From Clostridium felsineum DSM 794 (GTDB taxonomy: Bacteria > Bacillota > Clostridia > Clostridiales > Clostridiaceae): a stretch of 64,000 nt of DNA. The notes beneath the pieces were generated by a model, which did no database searches, had not been told where the DNA came from, and worked only from the letters and a program-made list of their open reading frames with translations. Location of the stretch: positions 682,001 through 746,000 of the forward strand of contig NZ_CP096980.1 in the NCBI RefSeq assembly GCF_002006355.2, written 5' to 3'. The first letter of the stretch is position 1; the number at the start of each line of letters is the position of its first letter. Shown one piece after another: positions 25,420-33,707 of this stretch. The translations under genes were made by a program, and so were the position numbers.

Positions 25420-26529
25420 ATGGCGGATTTATCTTTAAAGCATATATATAAAATTTACGATGGGGAAGTTACAGCTGTTAAAGATTTTAATCTTGATATT
25501 GCGGATAAGGAATTTATTGTATTTGTAGGACCTTCTGGTTGTGGTAAATCAACTACGCTCAGAATGATAGCAGGACTTGAGGAAATAACTAAAGGAGAAT
25601 TGTCTATAGGAGGAAGAGTAGTTAACGAGGTTTCGCCTAAGGATAGGGATATAGCTATGGTATTTCAAAACTATGCATTGTATCCTCATATGACAGTTTA
25701 TGAAAATATGGCTTTTGGATTAAAACTTAGAAAAACTCCAAAGGATGTTATAAATGAAAAGGTTAAAAAAGCAGCAGAAATTCTAGATATAGCTCATTTG
25801 CTTGATAGAAAACCAAAGGCATTATCAGGAGGACAAAGGCAAAGAGTTGCTATGGGAAGAGCTATAGTAAGAGAGCCAAAGGTGTTTCTTATGGATGAGC
25901 CATTATCTAACTTAGATGCAAAGCTTAGAGTGCAAATGAGAACAGAAATAGCCAAGCTTCATAAAAACCTACAGAATACTTTTATATATGTTACTCATGA
26001 TCAAACAGAGGCTATGACTTTAGGAACAAGAATAGTTGTAATGAAGGATGGAGTTATTAAGCAAGTAGATACTCCACAAAATATATATGAAAAACCAAAA
26101 AACTTATTTGTTGCAGGTTTTATTGGAAGTCCACAAATGAATTTTGTTGATTCAAAGGTAAGTGAAAATAATGGAAAAGTTGTGGTATATATAGATAATG
26201 ATGAAATTCCAGTGCCAGAGGATTTTGGGAAGATACTAAAGGATAAAGGATATATTGGTAAGAATGTTACTGTAGGCATAAGACCTGAAAATATGGATGA
26301 TGATGCTGAATTTATTGAAAAGCATAAAGAGGCAGTAATTGAAGCTAAGGTAGAGGTTACTGAATTAATGGGTGCTGAAACATATATATATTTATCAAAG
26401 GGAAATGCTAGCTTTACAGTAAGAGTTGATGGAGCATCAAGAGCAAAGGCAGGAGACAAGATAAAGATTGGAATAGATACTAGTAAGCTTCACGTGTTTG
26501 ATAAAGAAACAGAGGAAACTGTATTTTAA
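25420..26529 (+). CDS. MsmK/MsmX-type ATPase energising carbohydrate ABC importers
   Basis: 369 residues. Walker A GPSGCGKST (37-45), signature LSGGQRQR (135-142), Walker B VFLMDEP, and a C-terminal regulatory OB-fold region (GIRPENMDDD, then TVRVDGASRAKAGDKIKIGID) define the UgpC/MsmK/MalK group. Such ATPases sit in the cytoplasm and often serve several sugar importers encoded elsewhere, which fits the absence of permease or binding-protein genes here. GGGGGAG precedes ATG 25420. A TATAAT at 25387-25392 is a plausible -10 with a poor -35. The regulator gene follows 12 bases downstream. Confidence 0.9.
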   Translation: MADLSLKHIYKIYDGEVTAVKDFNLDIADKEFIVFVGPSGCGKSTTLRMIAGLEEITKGELSIGGRVVNEVSPKDRDIAMVFQNYALYPHMTVYENMAFGLKLRKTPKDVINEKVKKAAEILDIAHLLDRKPKALSGGQRQRVAMGRAIVREPKVFLMDEPLSNLDAKLRVQMRTEIAKLHKNLQNTFIYVTHDQTEAMTLGTRIVVMKDGVIKQVDTPQNIYEKPKNLFVAGFIGSPQMNFVDSKVSENNGKVVVYIDNDEIPVPEDFGKILKDKGYIGKNVTVGIRPENMDDDAEFIEKHKEAVIEAKVEVTELMGAETYIYLSKGNASFTVRVDGASRAKAGDKIKIGIDTSKLHVFDKETEETVF

Positions 26530-26541
26530 AAAGAGGTAAAT

Positions 26542-27480
26542 ATGAAAGAGTTAAAAGCATTTCTACGTGAACTTGAGGATAGGTCAGGTATAGAATTTAA
26601 GATTGCAACTGAAAATGGCGAACTTATATATAAGAGTGATTCCTATAGGCAAAATACTAATACTACTTATCACTCATTTGTGCTATCGAATAATAAATTT
26701 GTATTAAGTATAAATAAAGAGTTTCAGTCTTGTATAAAATTGCTCCTTTATTCTATTGAGAATAAGTATAATGAGATAAGTTTATTAAGATATAAAGACA
26801 TTGAGAAGCTTATTGAAGGAAAAAACTCAGAGGTTAAAAAAGCAAAGATAGAAATGATTAAAAAGGACTCTGTGCTTTTTCTTATAAGGCTTAATTCTAA
26901 TGTATATGATGCTCTTAATGTAATAAATCAAATGTATACTAGCAGCGATATTATAAAAATGGTTTATAAATCTGATATTATAGTACTTGGAGAGTTTGAA
27001 GATGTACATGAACATGCGGTTAGTATAAGGGAAGCTATTATATCAAATTTATTTTGTAGCTGTATAGTTAGCTTTAGTGAAATTTCAAGAGAAAACTTTG
27101 ATTTAGAGAGCGCTTACAAGAGGGCAAGGGAATGCTTAGTGTTATGTGAAAACTTCTCCATTAAAGAAGAGGTAATTGATTATAATAAGTTGTTTTTAGA
27201 AAAGATAACTTATTATATGAACAAGGAATTAAAAGAAGAGATACTCAATAGAGTTAAAAATAAATTTGATGAACTTGATATGGAAATGTTAAATACTATT
27301 GATAAGTTTGTTGAAAATGGACTTAATATCAGTAACACTGCTAAAAAACTATATATTCATAGAAATACGCTTATATATAGATTGGATAAATTAAAAAAAG
27401 AGACTGGTTTTGATATAAAGGATTTTAAGGAAGCAGCTGTGTTTTTTATAGCTTTTTTAATTTGGAAGGAAAATAAATAA
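26542..27480 (+). CDS. PucR/CdaR-type helix-turn-helix regulator
   Basis: 312 residues. The C-terminal 60 residues are the PucR-type helix-turn-helix (ISNTAKKLYIHRNTLIYRLDKL, then FDIKDFKEAAVFFIAFL), as in CdaR/PucR sugar-acid and purine regulators. The N-terminal part (LRELEDRSGIEFKIATENGELIY) looks like a small ligand-sensing region; the middle is a GGDEF-like degenerate fold common in this family. The start has AGAGG upstream. Its 12-base distance from the importer ATPase gene suggests that the two form one operon and that it responds to carbon supply; this is inference. Confidence 0.75.
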   Translation: MKELKAFLRELEDRSGIEFKIATENGELIYKSDSYRQNTNTTYHSFVLSNNKFVLSINKEFQSCIKLLLYSIENKYNEISLLRYKDIEKLIEGKNSEVKKAKIEMIKKDSVLFLIRLNSNVYDALNVINQMYTSSDIIKMVYKSDIIVLGEFEDVHEHAVSIREAIISNLFCSCIVSFSEISRENFDLESAYKRARECLVLCENFSIKEEVIDYNKLFLEKITYYMNKELKEEILNRVKNKFDELDMEMLNTIDKFVENGLNISNTAKKLYIHRNTLIYRLDKLKKETGFDIKDFKEAAVFFIAFLIWKENK

Positions 27481-27489
27481 AAATAAAAA

Positions 27490-27563
27490 ACCTTACATTT
27501 GTAATAAAAATATAATAAATTTTTTATTATATTATAAAAAAATTCAAATGTAAGGTCTTTTTG
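27490..27563 (+). terminator. Terminator after the regulator gene, with nested hairpin
   Basis: ACCTTACATTTG pairs with CAAATGTAAGGT (12 bp) and is followed by CTTTTT. Between the arms is a second AT-only hairpin (AATATAATAAA with TTTATTATATT). Confidence 0.8.
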
Positions 27564-27604
27564 TGCAAATTTTAGGAATAAAAATACATTAATTACATTA
27601 GTTT

Positions 27605-27635
27605 ATTTTACTATATTAAAAAAATATAGTAAAAT
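27605..27635. promoter_or_regulatory. 13-bp perfect inverted repeat upstream of the zinc-ribbon gene
   Basis: ATTTTACTATATT and AATATAGTAAAAT are separated by five A. No T-run follows on the plus strand, so it is more likely an operator or leader hairpin than a terminator. It lies 86 bases before ATG 27721. Confidence 0.5.
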
Positions 27636-27720
27636 GTACGGAGCGATAGATAACCCTATATTAATAGTGTTTTGTATTGGTATTTTAAATTATCATTAAT
27701 TAAATGAAAGGAGACGAGAT

Positions 27721-28566
27721 ATGAAATATTGTCAAAAGTGTGGAACTGAGATGGAGGATGGCGATCTATTTTGTGGAAACTGTGGAGCTAAACAGCCTGA
27801 GGTTTCTGAGGGAGCTGGGACTAATAAAGTAGGAGAAAAAATTCAAAACATTAATTTGGATTTTAAGGGAATATTTACGAGATTAGTAAATGTATTTATA
27901 AAGCCTGTAAGCGGTGCAAAGGACTTTATTAAAAACACCTCAAGAAATGAGACTATTTTTACAACAGTAGTATTGTTAGTTATCTCTACAATATTAGGTT
28001 TATGGAGAGTTCAACAAATACTATCAGTAGTAAAAAGTACCATAAGCAAAGCCAGTGGATATTTAGGTGGACTTTTTAGTCTATTTGGAGGAACTGGTAT
28101 GTCCAAGTATGGTGATGGAGAACAAGTTTTACATTTACCATATGGAATGATTTTTCTTGAAAATATTCTTGTTTTTATAGTTATAGTAGCAGTTTTATTT
28201 GGAATTTTATATCTATCAATAAATATCGTAAATAAAAATAAGGTAAATATTTTAACTATCTATAACACTGCAATTATATTTGTAGTACCGTTTTTATATT
28301 TTAAGTTAATATCTATAATAGTATCTTATGTATCTAGTTATGCAGGATTATTTGTGGAATTAATAGGAATCATTATATCGATAATAACACTTTGTTTAGT
28401 ACTTAAGGATATTTTTGAAATTGATAATGATAAAGCAGTGATTGTAACAGTGATTGCATCAATAATTGTCATAATTATATCAATACTATGCTTAAGATAT
28501 TTTGCTGGAACAACTGTTAAGAGTATTTTTCAATCAATTACAGATGGTTCAAAATTAAATTTATAA
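27721..28566 (+). CDS. Zinc-ribbon membrane protein (Yip1/DUF6574-like)
   Basis: 281 residues. An N-terminal zinc ribbon (CQKCGTEMEDGDLFCGNCG, four cysteines at the expected spacing) is followed by a soluble stretch and five or six membrane segments (from about residue 80 to 265). Similar zinc-ribbon plus polytopic proteins occur beside TcaA-like proteins in Firmicutes, with no firm function. AAAGGAG precedes ATG 27721. Two further zinc-ribbon genes follow on the same strand, each behind a hairpin or short gap, so the three may belong to one envelope-related cluster. Confidence 0.7.
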   Translation: MKYCQKCGTEMEDGDLFCGNCGAKQPEVSEGAGTNKVGEKIQNINLDFKGIFTRLVNVFIKPVSGAKDFIKNTSRNETIFTTVVLLVISTILGLWRVQQILSVVKSTISKASGYLGGLFSLFGGTGMSKYGDGEQVLHLPYGMIFLENILVFIVIVAVLFGILYLSINIVNKNKVNILTIYNTAIIFVVPFLYFKLISIIVSYVSSYAGLFVELIGIIISIITLCLVLKDIFEIDNDKAVIVTVIASIIVIIISILCLRYFAGTTVKSIFQSITDGSKLNL

Positions 28567-28595
28567 TTTGTACTATCAGAGGCTCATTGAAAAAA

Positions 28596-28632
28596 TTCCC
28601 TATAATTTTTATTTTATGGGGAAGTTTTTTTA
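28596..28632 (+). terminator. Terminator after the zinc-ribbon membrane protein
   Basis: TTCCCTATAA pairs with TTATGGGGAA (one G-U), followed by GTTTTTTTAT. Confidence 0.8.
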
Positions 28633-28665
28633 TAAGTAATTAATTTTAAAACTAAGGAGGAAAAG

Positions 28666-30096
28666 ATGCTCATGAAGTTTTGCACTAAATGCGGACATGA
28701 ATTAAAAGAAAATCATAAAGTTTGTCCCAAATGCGGAAATAGAGTACAAATAGAAGAAAATACTTTAAATGAGTTTAACTTTCAAGAAGAAAATATATTA
28801 GAACATAAGATTGAAGTTGAAGAAGTGGATGCTAAACCGGAACATAAGAAAGGTATTTCTAAAGTGAAAATTATAATTGCTTGTGTTGTAGCTATAGTTT
28901 TTATGTTAGTTGGAGTACTTAGCTATGTTTACATAAGGCTGTCTGATCCAGTAAATACTGTAGAGGCTTTTAAGAAAGCTGTTAATGAAAGGGATACGTC
29001 AAAAATAAAAAATATAGTAGAGTGTTCCGATAGTAGTGTAAAAATAGATGATGATAGTGCAAAGGTAATTATCAAATATTTTAATAAGAATGATAACTAT
29101 TTTGATTCTACTATAAGTGAACTTGATAGTGAAGCCAATAACATAAAACATAATAGCTATAGTTTAACTGAAAAGGCATATGATTACACTATGGAGAAGA
29201 AGGAAAATAAGTTTCTAGTTTTACCTAGTTACAAGATAGTAGTAAAACCATCTTATATTACAGTTAAAACTAAAATAAAAGGAACAGATATATATATTAA
29301 TAATAAAAAAGTTGGAACTAGTTCCTCAGATAATTCTTCTAAAAAGTATGGACCTTATGTAGTGGGGGAATACGAAGTAAAAGGAAATTATAAGGGTAAG
29401 TATGCAGATTCAAAGGAAACAAAAACAGTTAATACAGTCAAGGCTGATAAAAATAAGTCAGATGTAACTATACTTAAAAATTTAACATATGTAAAAGTTG
29501 TTTCTGATAATCAAGATGGAGAAGTTTTTATAAATGATAAGGATACAGGTAAAAAGGTAAAAGACATTGACACTATTGGACCTATTGATGATAAGTGTAA
29601 AATATATGGAGTTATTAAAAAGGACGGAAAAACAATAAAGAGTAAAGTAGAAGATGGAAAATATTATATGGGATTGACAAAGCCAGAAGTTGATTTAGAG
29701 TTCTTTAACAGTGAATATCCTATAGGTTCAAATGAAAGAAAAGTAGCCTCTATGATTAGAATGTATATATCAAGTTTTTGTGAAGCTGTAAACAAGAATA
29801 ATTTTTCCTTTGTTCAAGAATATCTTTATCCAGATAGTGATCTATATAAACAACAAGTAGCATATATACCAGATGCTTATAATAAAAAAATAATTGAAGT
29901 TGAGTTAAGATGCGATATTATATCCTGCACATTTAATCCTGATGGTAAAACAGGTACTGTAATTACTCATGAGGTATATGATATAGACAATAATGGAAAA
30001 GACGATGGAAAAAAAGAGTTCGATTATAAGTATACTTTTAAATATAATGATGCAACAAGCACTTACCAATTAACAAATATAGAAAACGCAAAATAG
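28666..30096 (+). CDS. TcaA/YvbJ-like zinc-ribbon membrane protein, copy 1
   Basis: 476 residues. N-terminal zinc ribbon (CTKCGHELKENHKVCPKCG), an acidic cytoplasmic stretch, one membrane segment (about 69-91), then an extracytoplasmic part with repeated TcaA-type beta domains (VKTKIKGTDIYINNKKVG near 197 and VKVVSDNQDGEVFINDKDTG near 274) and a C-terminal NTF2-like domain (VASMIRMYISSFCEAVNKNNFSFV). This is the TcaA layout; in Staphylococcus TcaA affects glycopeptide susceptibility and wall teichoic acid handling. That role has not been shown here. ATG 28666 is 5 bases from AAGGAGG. A paralogue follows 28 bases downstream. Confidence 0.8.
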   Translation: MLMKFCTKCGHELKENHKVCPKCGNRVQIEENTLNEFNFQEENILEHKIEVEEVDAKPEHKKGISKVKIIIACVVAIVFMLVGVLSYVYIRLSDPVNTVEAFKKAVNERDTSKIKNIVECSDSSVKIDDDSAKVIIKYFNKNDNYFDSTISELDSEANNIKHNSYSLTEKAYDYTMEKKENKFLVLPSYKIVVKPSYITVKTKIKGTDIYINNKKVGTSSSDNSSKKYGPYVVGEYEVKGNYKGKYADSKETKTVNTVKADKNKSDVTILKNLTYVKVVSDNQDGEVFINDKDTGKKVKDIDTIGPIDDKCKIYGVIKKDGKTIKSKVEDGKYYMGLTKPEVDLEFFNSEYPIGSNERKVASMIRMYISSFCEAVNKNNFSFVQEYLYPDSDLYKQQVAYIPDAYNKKIIEVELRCDIISCTFNPDGKTGTVITHEVYDIDNNGKDDGKKEFDYKYTFKYNDATSTYQLTNIENAK

Positions 30097-30124
30097 CTTT
30101 TTAAGTTCAGGGGGAGGATTAATT

Positions 30125-31471
30125 GTGCCATTTTGTAATGAATGCGGTGAAAAATTAAAAGAAAAACAACAGATTTGCTTAAAATGTGGATATAATAATA
30201 GAAATGCTAATAAACCAAAAAGTAAAAATGAGTTAATTTTGAGGGAAGCCATGACTCCTAAGAAGACAGCAGCGCTCACAATAGTTTTAGTGTTTGTTTT
30301 TTTGGTGGGAGTAGGAATTTATTATGCTCAAAGAGAATCCAATCCATTAAAGACAGTGGCAGCATTTAAAAAAGCGGTTAATGAAAAAGATAATTCTAAA
30401 ATAAAAGACTTAATAGAAGAGGATAGTTCAGTAAAAGTAAATGATAAGAGTATAGATAAGGTTGTAAAATATTTTGAGAATAATCCTGATTATAGAAGCA
30501 AAGTATTGAATGAGTTAGATCAAGAAGCAGCTAAACTGTACGAAGCTAAGGTGGATTCTATAAATTCTACTAATACTTTTAGGGTGAAAAGAGTAGGAAA
30601 TAAATTTTTGGTTTTTCCTAAATATAAAATAGTTGTAAATAGAGTTTATATAGAGGTTAAAACTAAAGTAAAAGGGGCAGACATATATATTAATGACGAA
30701 AAAGTTGGAACTAGTACAAGTAAGAATTTTTCAAAAGAGTATGGCCCTTATATAGCAGATGATTATAAAGTAGAAATGGTTTATAGCGATAAATTTGAGA
30801 AATTAAGTGAGTCACAAAATATTGATATGTTAAAAAGTTTAAAGAATAGAGCTACAGTTGAACTTATGACAAAAGTAAGATATGTATCTATAAAAAGTGA
30901 TGAAAAAGATGCGGAACTTTTTATAGATAATAAAGACACGGGAAAAAAAGTTAAGGATGTAAATTATAAAATACCAATAAAAAGTAGTACAAAAATATAT
31001 GGAGTTATTCAACAGGACGGAAATAAATTGCAGGCTTCAGCAGATAATAATTCTAAAGATAATGAAATAAATTTGAATTTTTCTGATGCCAAAGCTAAGA
31101 TACAGGATAAAGAGAATGAAATAAGGAATTTAGTGCAAACATATGTAGCTGCATTTTGTTATGCCGTTAATAATAATAATATTTCTTATGTTCAGCAGTA
31201 TATATATCCTAATAGTCCTCTATATAAGGTGGAGATAAATTCTATACCTAATATGTACAAGCAAAGGTTAAAGGAAAGTAATGCAGGTCTTAATATTACG
31301 TCTATTAAAATTGATGATAATACTAATTCAGGAAGTGTAACAACTCACGAAGTTTATAATGTAAACGACAATGGAAATAATATTCAAAAGACATTTGATT
31401 ACAAATATAGTTTTAAGTATAATGATCAGATACATAAATATCAATTAACAAGTATAGAAAATTCAAAGTAA
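30125..31471 (+). CDS. TcaA/YvbJ-like zinc-ribbon membrane protein, copy 2
   Basis: 448 residues, a clear paralogue of the preceding gene product with the same order: zinc ribbon (CNECGEKLKEKQQICLKCG), membrane segment (about 53-73), beta domains (VKTKVKGADIYINDEKVG, then VSIKSDEKDAELFIDNKDTGKKV) and NTF2-like end (VQTYVAAFCYAVNNNNISYV). Start GTG 30125 is 7 bases from GGGGGAGG. No terminator separates the two copies, so they are probably co-transcribed. The extracytoplasmic halves keep the fold but differ in many positions, so they may recognise different wall ligands. Function unknown in this genus. Confidence 0.8.
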   Translation: MPFCNECGEKLKEKQQICLKCGYNNRNANKPKSKNELILREAMTPKKTAALTIVLVFVFLVGVGIYYAQRESNPLKTVAAFKKAVNEKDNSKIKDLIEEDSSVKVNDKSIDKVVKYFENNPDYRSKVLNELDQEAAKLYEAKVDSINSTNTFRVKRVGNKFLVFPKYKIVVNRVYIEVKTKVKGADIYINDEKVGTSTSKNFSKEYGPYIADDYKVEMVYSDKFEKLSESQNIDMLKSLKNRATVELMTKVRYVSIKSDEKDAELFIDNKDTGKKVKDVNYKIPIKSSTKIYGVIQQDGNKLQASADNNSKDNEINLNFSDAKAKIQDKENEIRNLVQTYVAAFCYAVNNNNISYVQQYIYPNSPLYKVEINSIPNMYKQRLKESNAGLNITSIKIDDNTNSGSVTTHEVYNVNDNGNNIQKTFDYKYSFKYNDQIHKYQLTSIENSK

Positions 31472-31488
31472 ATGTATGTAAGTTTTAG

Positions 31489-31537
31489 TTCTCTATAAAA
31501 GTAGAAAATAAATTCTATTTTTATGGAGAATTTTTAT
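31489..31537 (+). terminator. Terminator after the TcaA-like pair
   Basis: TTCTCTATAAAA and TTTTATGGAGAA pair (with a further TAGAA/TTCTA extension), followed by TTTTTATTT. Confidence 0.85.
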
Positions 31538-31577
31538 TTAATTGATTTATGGTGATAAAATATAAAGTATGATATAG

Positions 31578-31662
31578 ATATAACGCACTAAAATTTTTCA
31601 GCTGAAGAGGTTCTATATGAGAAGTTTTTTATAAAAAATGTAATAAAATTTATGCGTTATAT
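31578..31662 (+). promoter_or_regulatory. Long-range inverted repeat in the comB leader
   Basis: ATATAACGCA (31578-31587) and TGCGTTATAT (31653-31662) could close a 65-base loop ending 28 bases before the comB start. Inside, AAATTTT and AAAATTT could extend the stem. It does not match any riboswitch I know. Confidence 0.4.
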
Positions 31663-31690
31663 AGCTTAAAAAATATAAGAGGTGAAAAAA

Positions 31691-32395
31691 GTGAAAATAG
31701 ACTTAATAATATCTGCTGAGGATATAAAAAAGGCCAAGGTTTATAAAAAAACTGCTGTTGTAATAGATATGCTTAGGGCAACCTCTGTTATAACAACAGC
31801 GATAGCTAATGGATGTGAAAAGGTAATACCAGTTTTAACAATAGAAGAAGCATTAAAAACACGTAAAGAATATGATAAGAAGGCTATTTTAGGGGGAGAG
31901 AGAAAAGGGTTAAAAATAGAAGGCTTTGATTTCTCTAATTCGCCTATAGAATACAGTAAAGAGGTTATAGGTGGCAAAACATTAATTATGACAACAACTA
32001 ATGGAACAAGGGCTATACGAGGTTCTGAAGGTGCTAAGGATATAATTATAGGTTCTGTTCTTAATGCAGAGGCGGTAGCAAATAGAATTATAGAATTGAA
32101 TAACGATGTTGCAATAGTTAATGCAGGAACTTATGGGGAATTTTCAATTGATGATTTTATTTGTAGTGGGTATATAATAAGTTGTGTTAAGAATAAAATG
32201 AAGGTAGAACTTACAGATGCCGCGAAAACAGCTTATTACGTTTATAAAAAAAATGAGGATATAGAAAGCTTTGTTAAATATGCGAAACACTATGAAAGAA
32301 TAATGGAATTGGGGTTAGAAGAAGACTTTAAGTATTGCTGCAGGAAAAGCACATTAAAAGTAGTACCTCAGTTTATTAATGGTGAAATTTTATAA
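31691..32395 (+). CDS. comB: ComB-type 2-phosphosulfolactate phosphatase
   Basis: 234 residues. Matches the ComB family along its length: VVIDMLRATSVITTAIANG, AILGGERKGLKIEGFDFSNSP (shown in part), MTTTNGTRAI, and VNAGTYGEFSIDDFICSG. The family hydrolyses 2-phosphosulfolactate in coenzyme M synthesis in methanogens and in sulfolactate pathways; in Clostridium, which makes no coenzyme M, the substrate is unclear. GTG 31691 was chosen because GAGGTG lies 6 bases upstream; GTG 31682 overlaps the Shine-Dalgarno. No pathway neighbours are present. An unusual inverted repeat lies in its leader. Confidence 0.85.
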   Translation: MKIDLIISAEDIKKAKVYKKTAVVIDMLRATSVITTAIANGCEKVIPVLTIEEALKTRKEYDKKAILGGERKGLKIEGFDFSNSPIEYSKEVIGGKTLIMTTTNGTRAIRGSEGAKDIIIGSVLNAEAVANRIIELNNDVAIVNAGTYGEFSIDDFICSGYIISCVKNKMKVELTDAAKTAYYVYKKNEDIESFVKYAKHYERIMELGLEEDFKYCCRKSTLKVVPQFINGEIL

Positions 32396-32462
32396 GATGT
32401 AAATATTTATAAAGTATAATTCATATATTAATATTGAATAGATATTTAAAGAGGTATTACCT

Positions 32463-32903
32463 TTGATTATAATACTTTTTGTTTTAATATTTTTAGGTAT
32501 TGGAATATATTTTATAGTTGACCTTATGAATAAAGAAGAAAAACAGAAAAGACATATAATGGTTTTGACTAGGCAGAATAATAAATTAAAAAAAGTCATA
32601 AAGGAATATGAGAATAAAAATAAAGGAAATTATAAAGAAGAAATTATTATTAAATATATGCCAGTTAAGAGTAAAAGTGGTGTAGTTAATAAGAAATCAG
32701 TTCTTTATATTGCTCCAATTCATGATTCTCAAATATTAGGGGATATACAAAGTGGAAGTAATATAAAGATAATCGATAGTGGAAAAATACAAAACGAATT
32801 ATGGTATGAAGTAATACTAGATTTAAATAGGGATACAAATAATAAAGGCTGGATACCGAGTTCGGATTTAATTTTAGATGAGGATATTATAGAACCTAAA
32901 TAA
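32463..32903 (+). CDS. Membrane-anchored bacterial SH3-domain protein
   Basis: 146 residues. One N-terminal membrane segment (residues 1-20, IIILFVLIFLGIGIYFIV), then a basic and coiled stretch (about 24-60), then a bacterial SH3-type domain (about 75-140: SVLYIAPIHDSQILGDIQSG and ELWYEV...KGWIPSSDL). Such domains bind peptidoglycan or other wall polymers. Start TTG 32463 has AAAGAGGT 7 bases upstream. It shares a bidirectional terminator with the convergent HAD gene. Specific role unknown. Confidence 0.65.
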   Translation: MIIILFVLIFLGIGIYFIVDLMNKEEKQKRHIMVLTRQNNKLKKVIKEYENKNKGNYKEEIIIKYMPVKSKSGVVNKKSVLYIAPIHDSQILGDIQSGSNIKIIDSGKIQNELWYEVILDLNRDTNNKGWIPSSDLILDEDIIEPK

Positions 32904-32940
32904 AGCAAAGGCATATTAATGAGTATGCCTTTGCTTTATT
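32900..32940. terminator. Bidirectional terminator between the SH3 and HAD genes
   Basis: AAAGCAAAGGCATA pairs perfectly with TATGCCTTTGCTTT, with A- and T-rich flanks on both sides. Confidence 0.9.
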
Positions 32941-32945
32941 AGTTA

Positions 32946-33593
32946 TTATGCTATAATCTCGTCGTAAGAAACAATAAATTTATCTGCCTTACTTTTAATA
33001 TCAAGTATACTTTTTATGGAAGATTCATCATGAACAGCTACAACAGTCATTCCAGCCTTTTTAGCAGATATTACAGCTGGTAAAATATCTTCAAAAACAA
33101 CACATTCCTGTGGTAATACGCCTAATCTTTTAGCTGCTAGAAGGTAGACATCAGGAAAACTTTTATCCCTTTCTACTTCATCTGTAGTTGTAATTGAATC
33201 AAATAAATTATAGATGCCAAGTGGTTTTAATGCCGTTTCCACAAGCAGCTTACAATTACTTGTTGCTAGACCTATTCTTATATTTTTATTTTTTAAATAT
33301 AAGAGATATTCTCTAGCATGCGGTTTTAAGTTTATATCATTAGCATAATGTTTATATGCCATTTGAGTCCAGTCATCAGTTATTTTTTTTATTGAATCTT
33401 TTAAATTAAATCTTTTCTTGAAGTATTTAGCTGTATCATAGAAACTTAGATGTTCAATTGCATCTTTTAAATCATCAGGGAAGGGGAGGTTTCTTTCTTT
33501 TAAATATTCTACATCGATTGCTTGCCAAATCCACATGGAATCTACAAGAGTACCATCCATATCAAAAATGGCTGCTTTTATTTTATCAGTCAT
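32946..33593 (-). CDS. HAD-superfamily phosphatase, beta-phosphoglucomutase-like subclass
   Basis: 215 residues. HAD motif I FDMDGTLVDS (about residues 10-19), motif II in ATSNCK, and motif IV VVFEDILPAVISAKKAGM are present. The cap lies between motifs I and II, as in subclass I enzymes such as phosphoglycolate phosphatase and beta-phosphoglucomutase. Substrate prediction is not possible. ATG 33593 is 6 bases from GAGGTGA on the minus strand; the frame extends to TTG 33599, which is less likely. No operon partners. Confidence 0.8.
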   Translation of the reverse strand: MTDKIKAAIFDMDGTLVDSMWIWQAIDVEYLKERNLPFPDDLKDAIEHLSFYDTAKYFKKRFNLKDSIKKITDDWTQMAYKHYANDINLKPHAREYLLYLKNKNIRIGLATSNCKLLVETALKPLGIYNLFDSITTTDEVERDKSFPDVYLLAAKRLGVLPQECVVFEDILPAVISAKKAGMTVVAVHDESSIKSILDIKSKADKFIVSYDEIIA

Positions 33594-33707
33594 ATGCAAT
33601 CACCTCACGATTAAAACTAATCAAAGATAAAATTCGATTAATTCTTTAATAAGTTATTTTATATAAGTATATCATGAAATGTGAGGTTATAGGCAGATGA
33701 AATTTTG

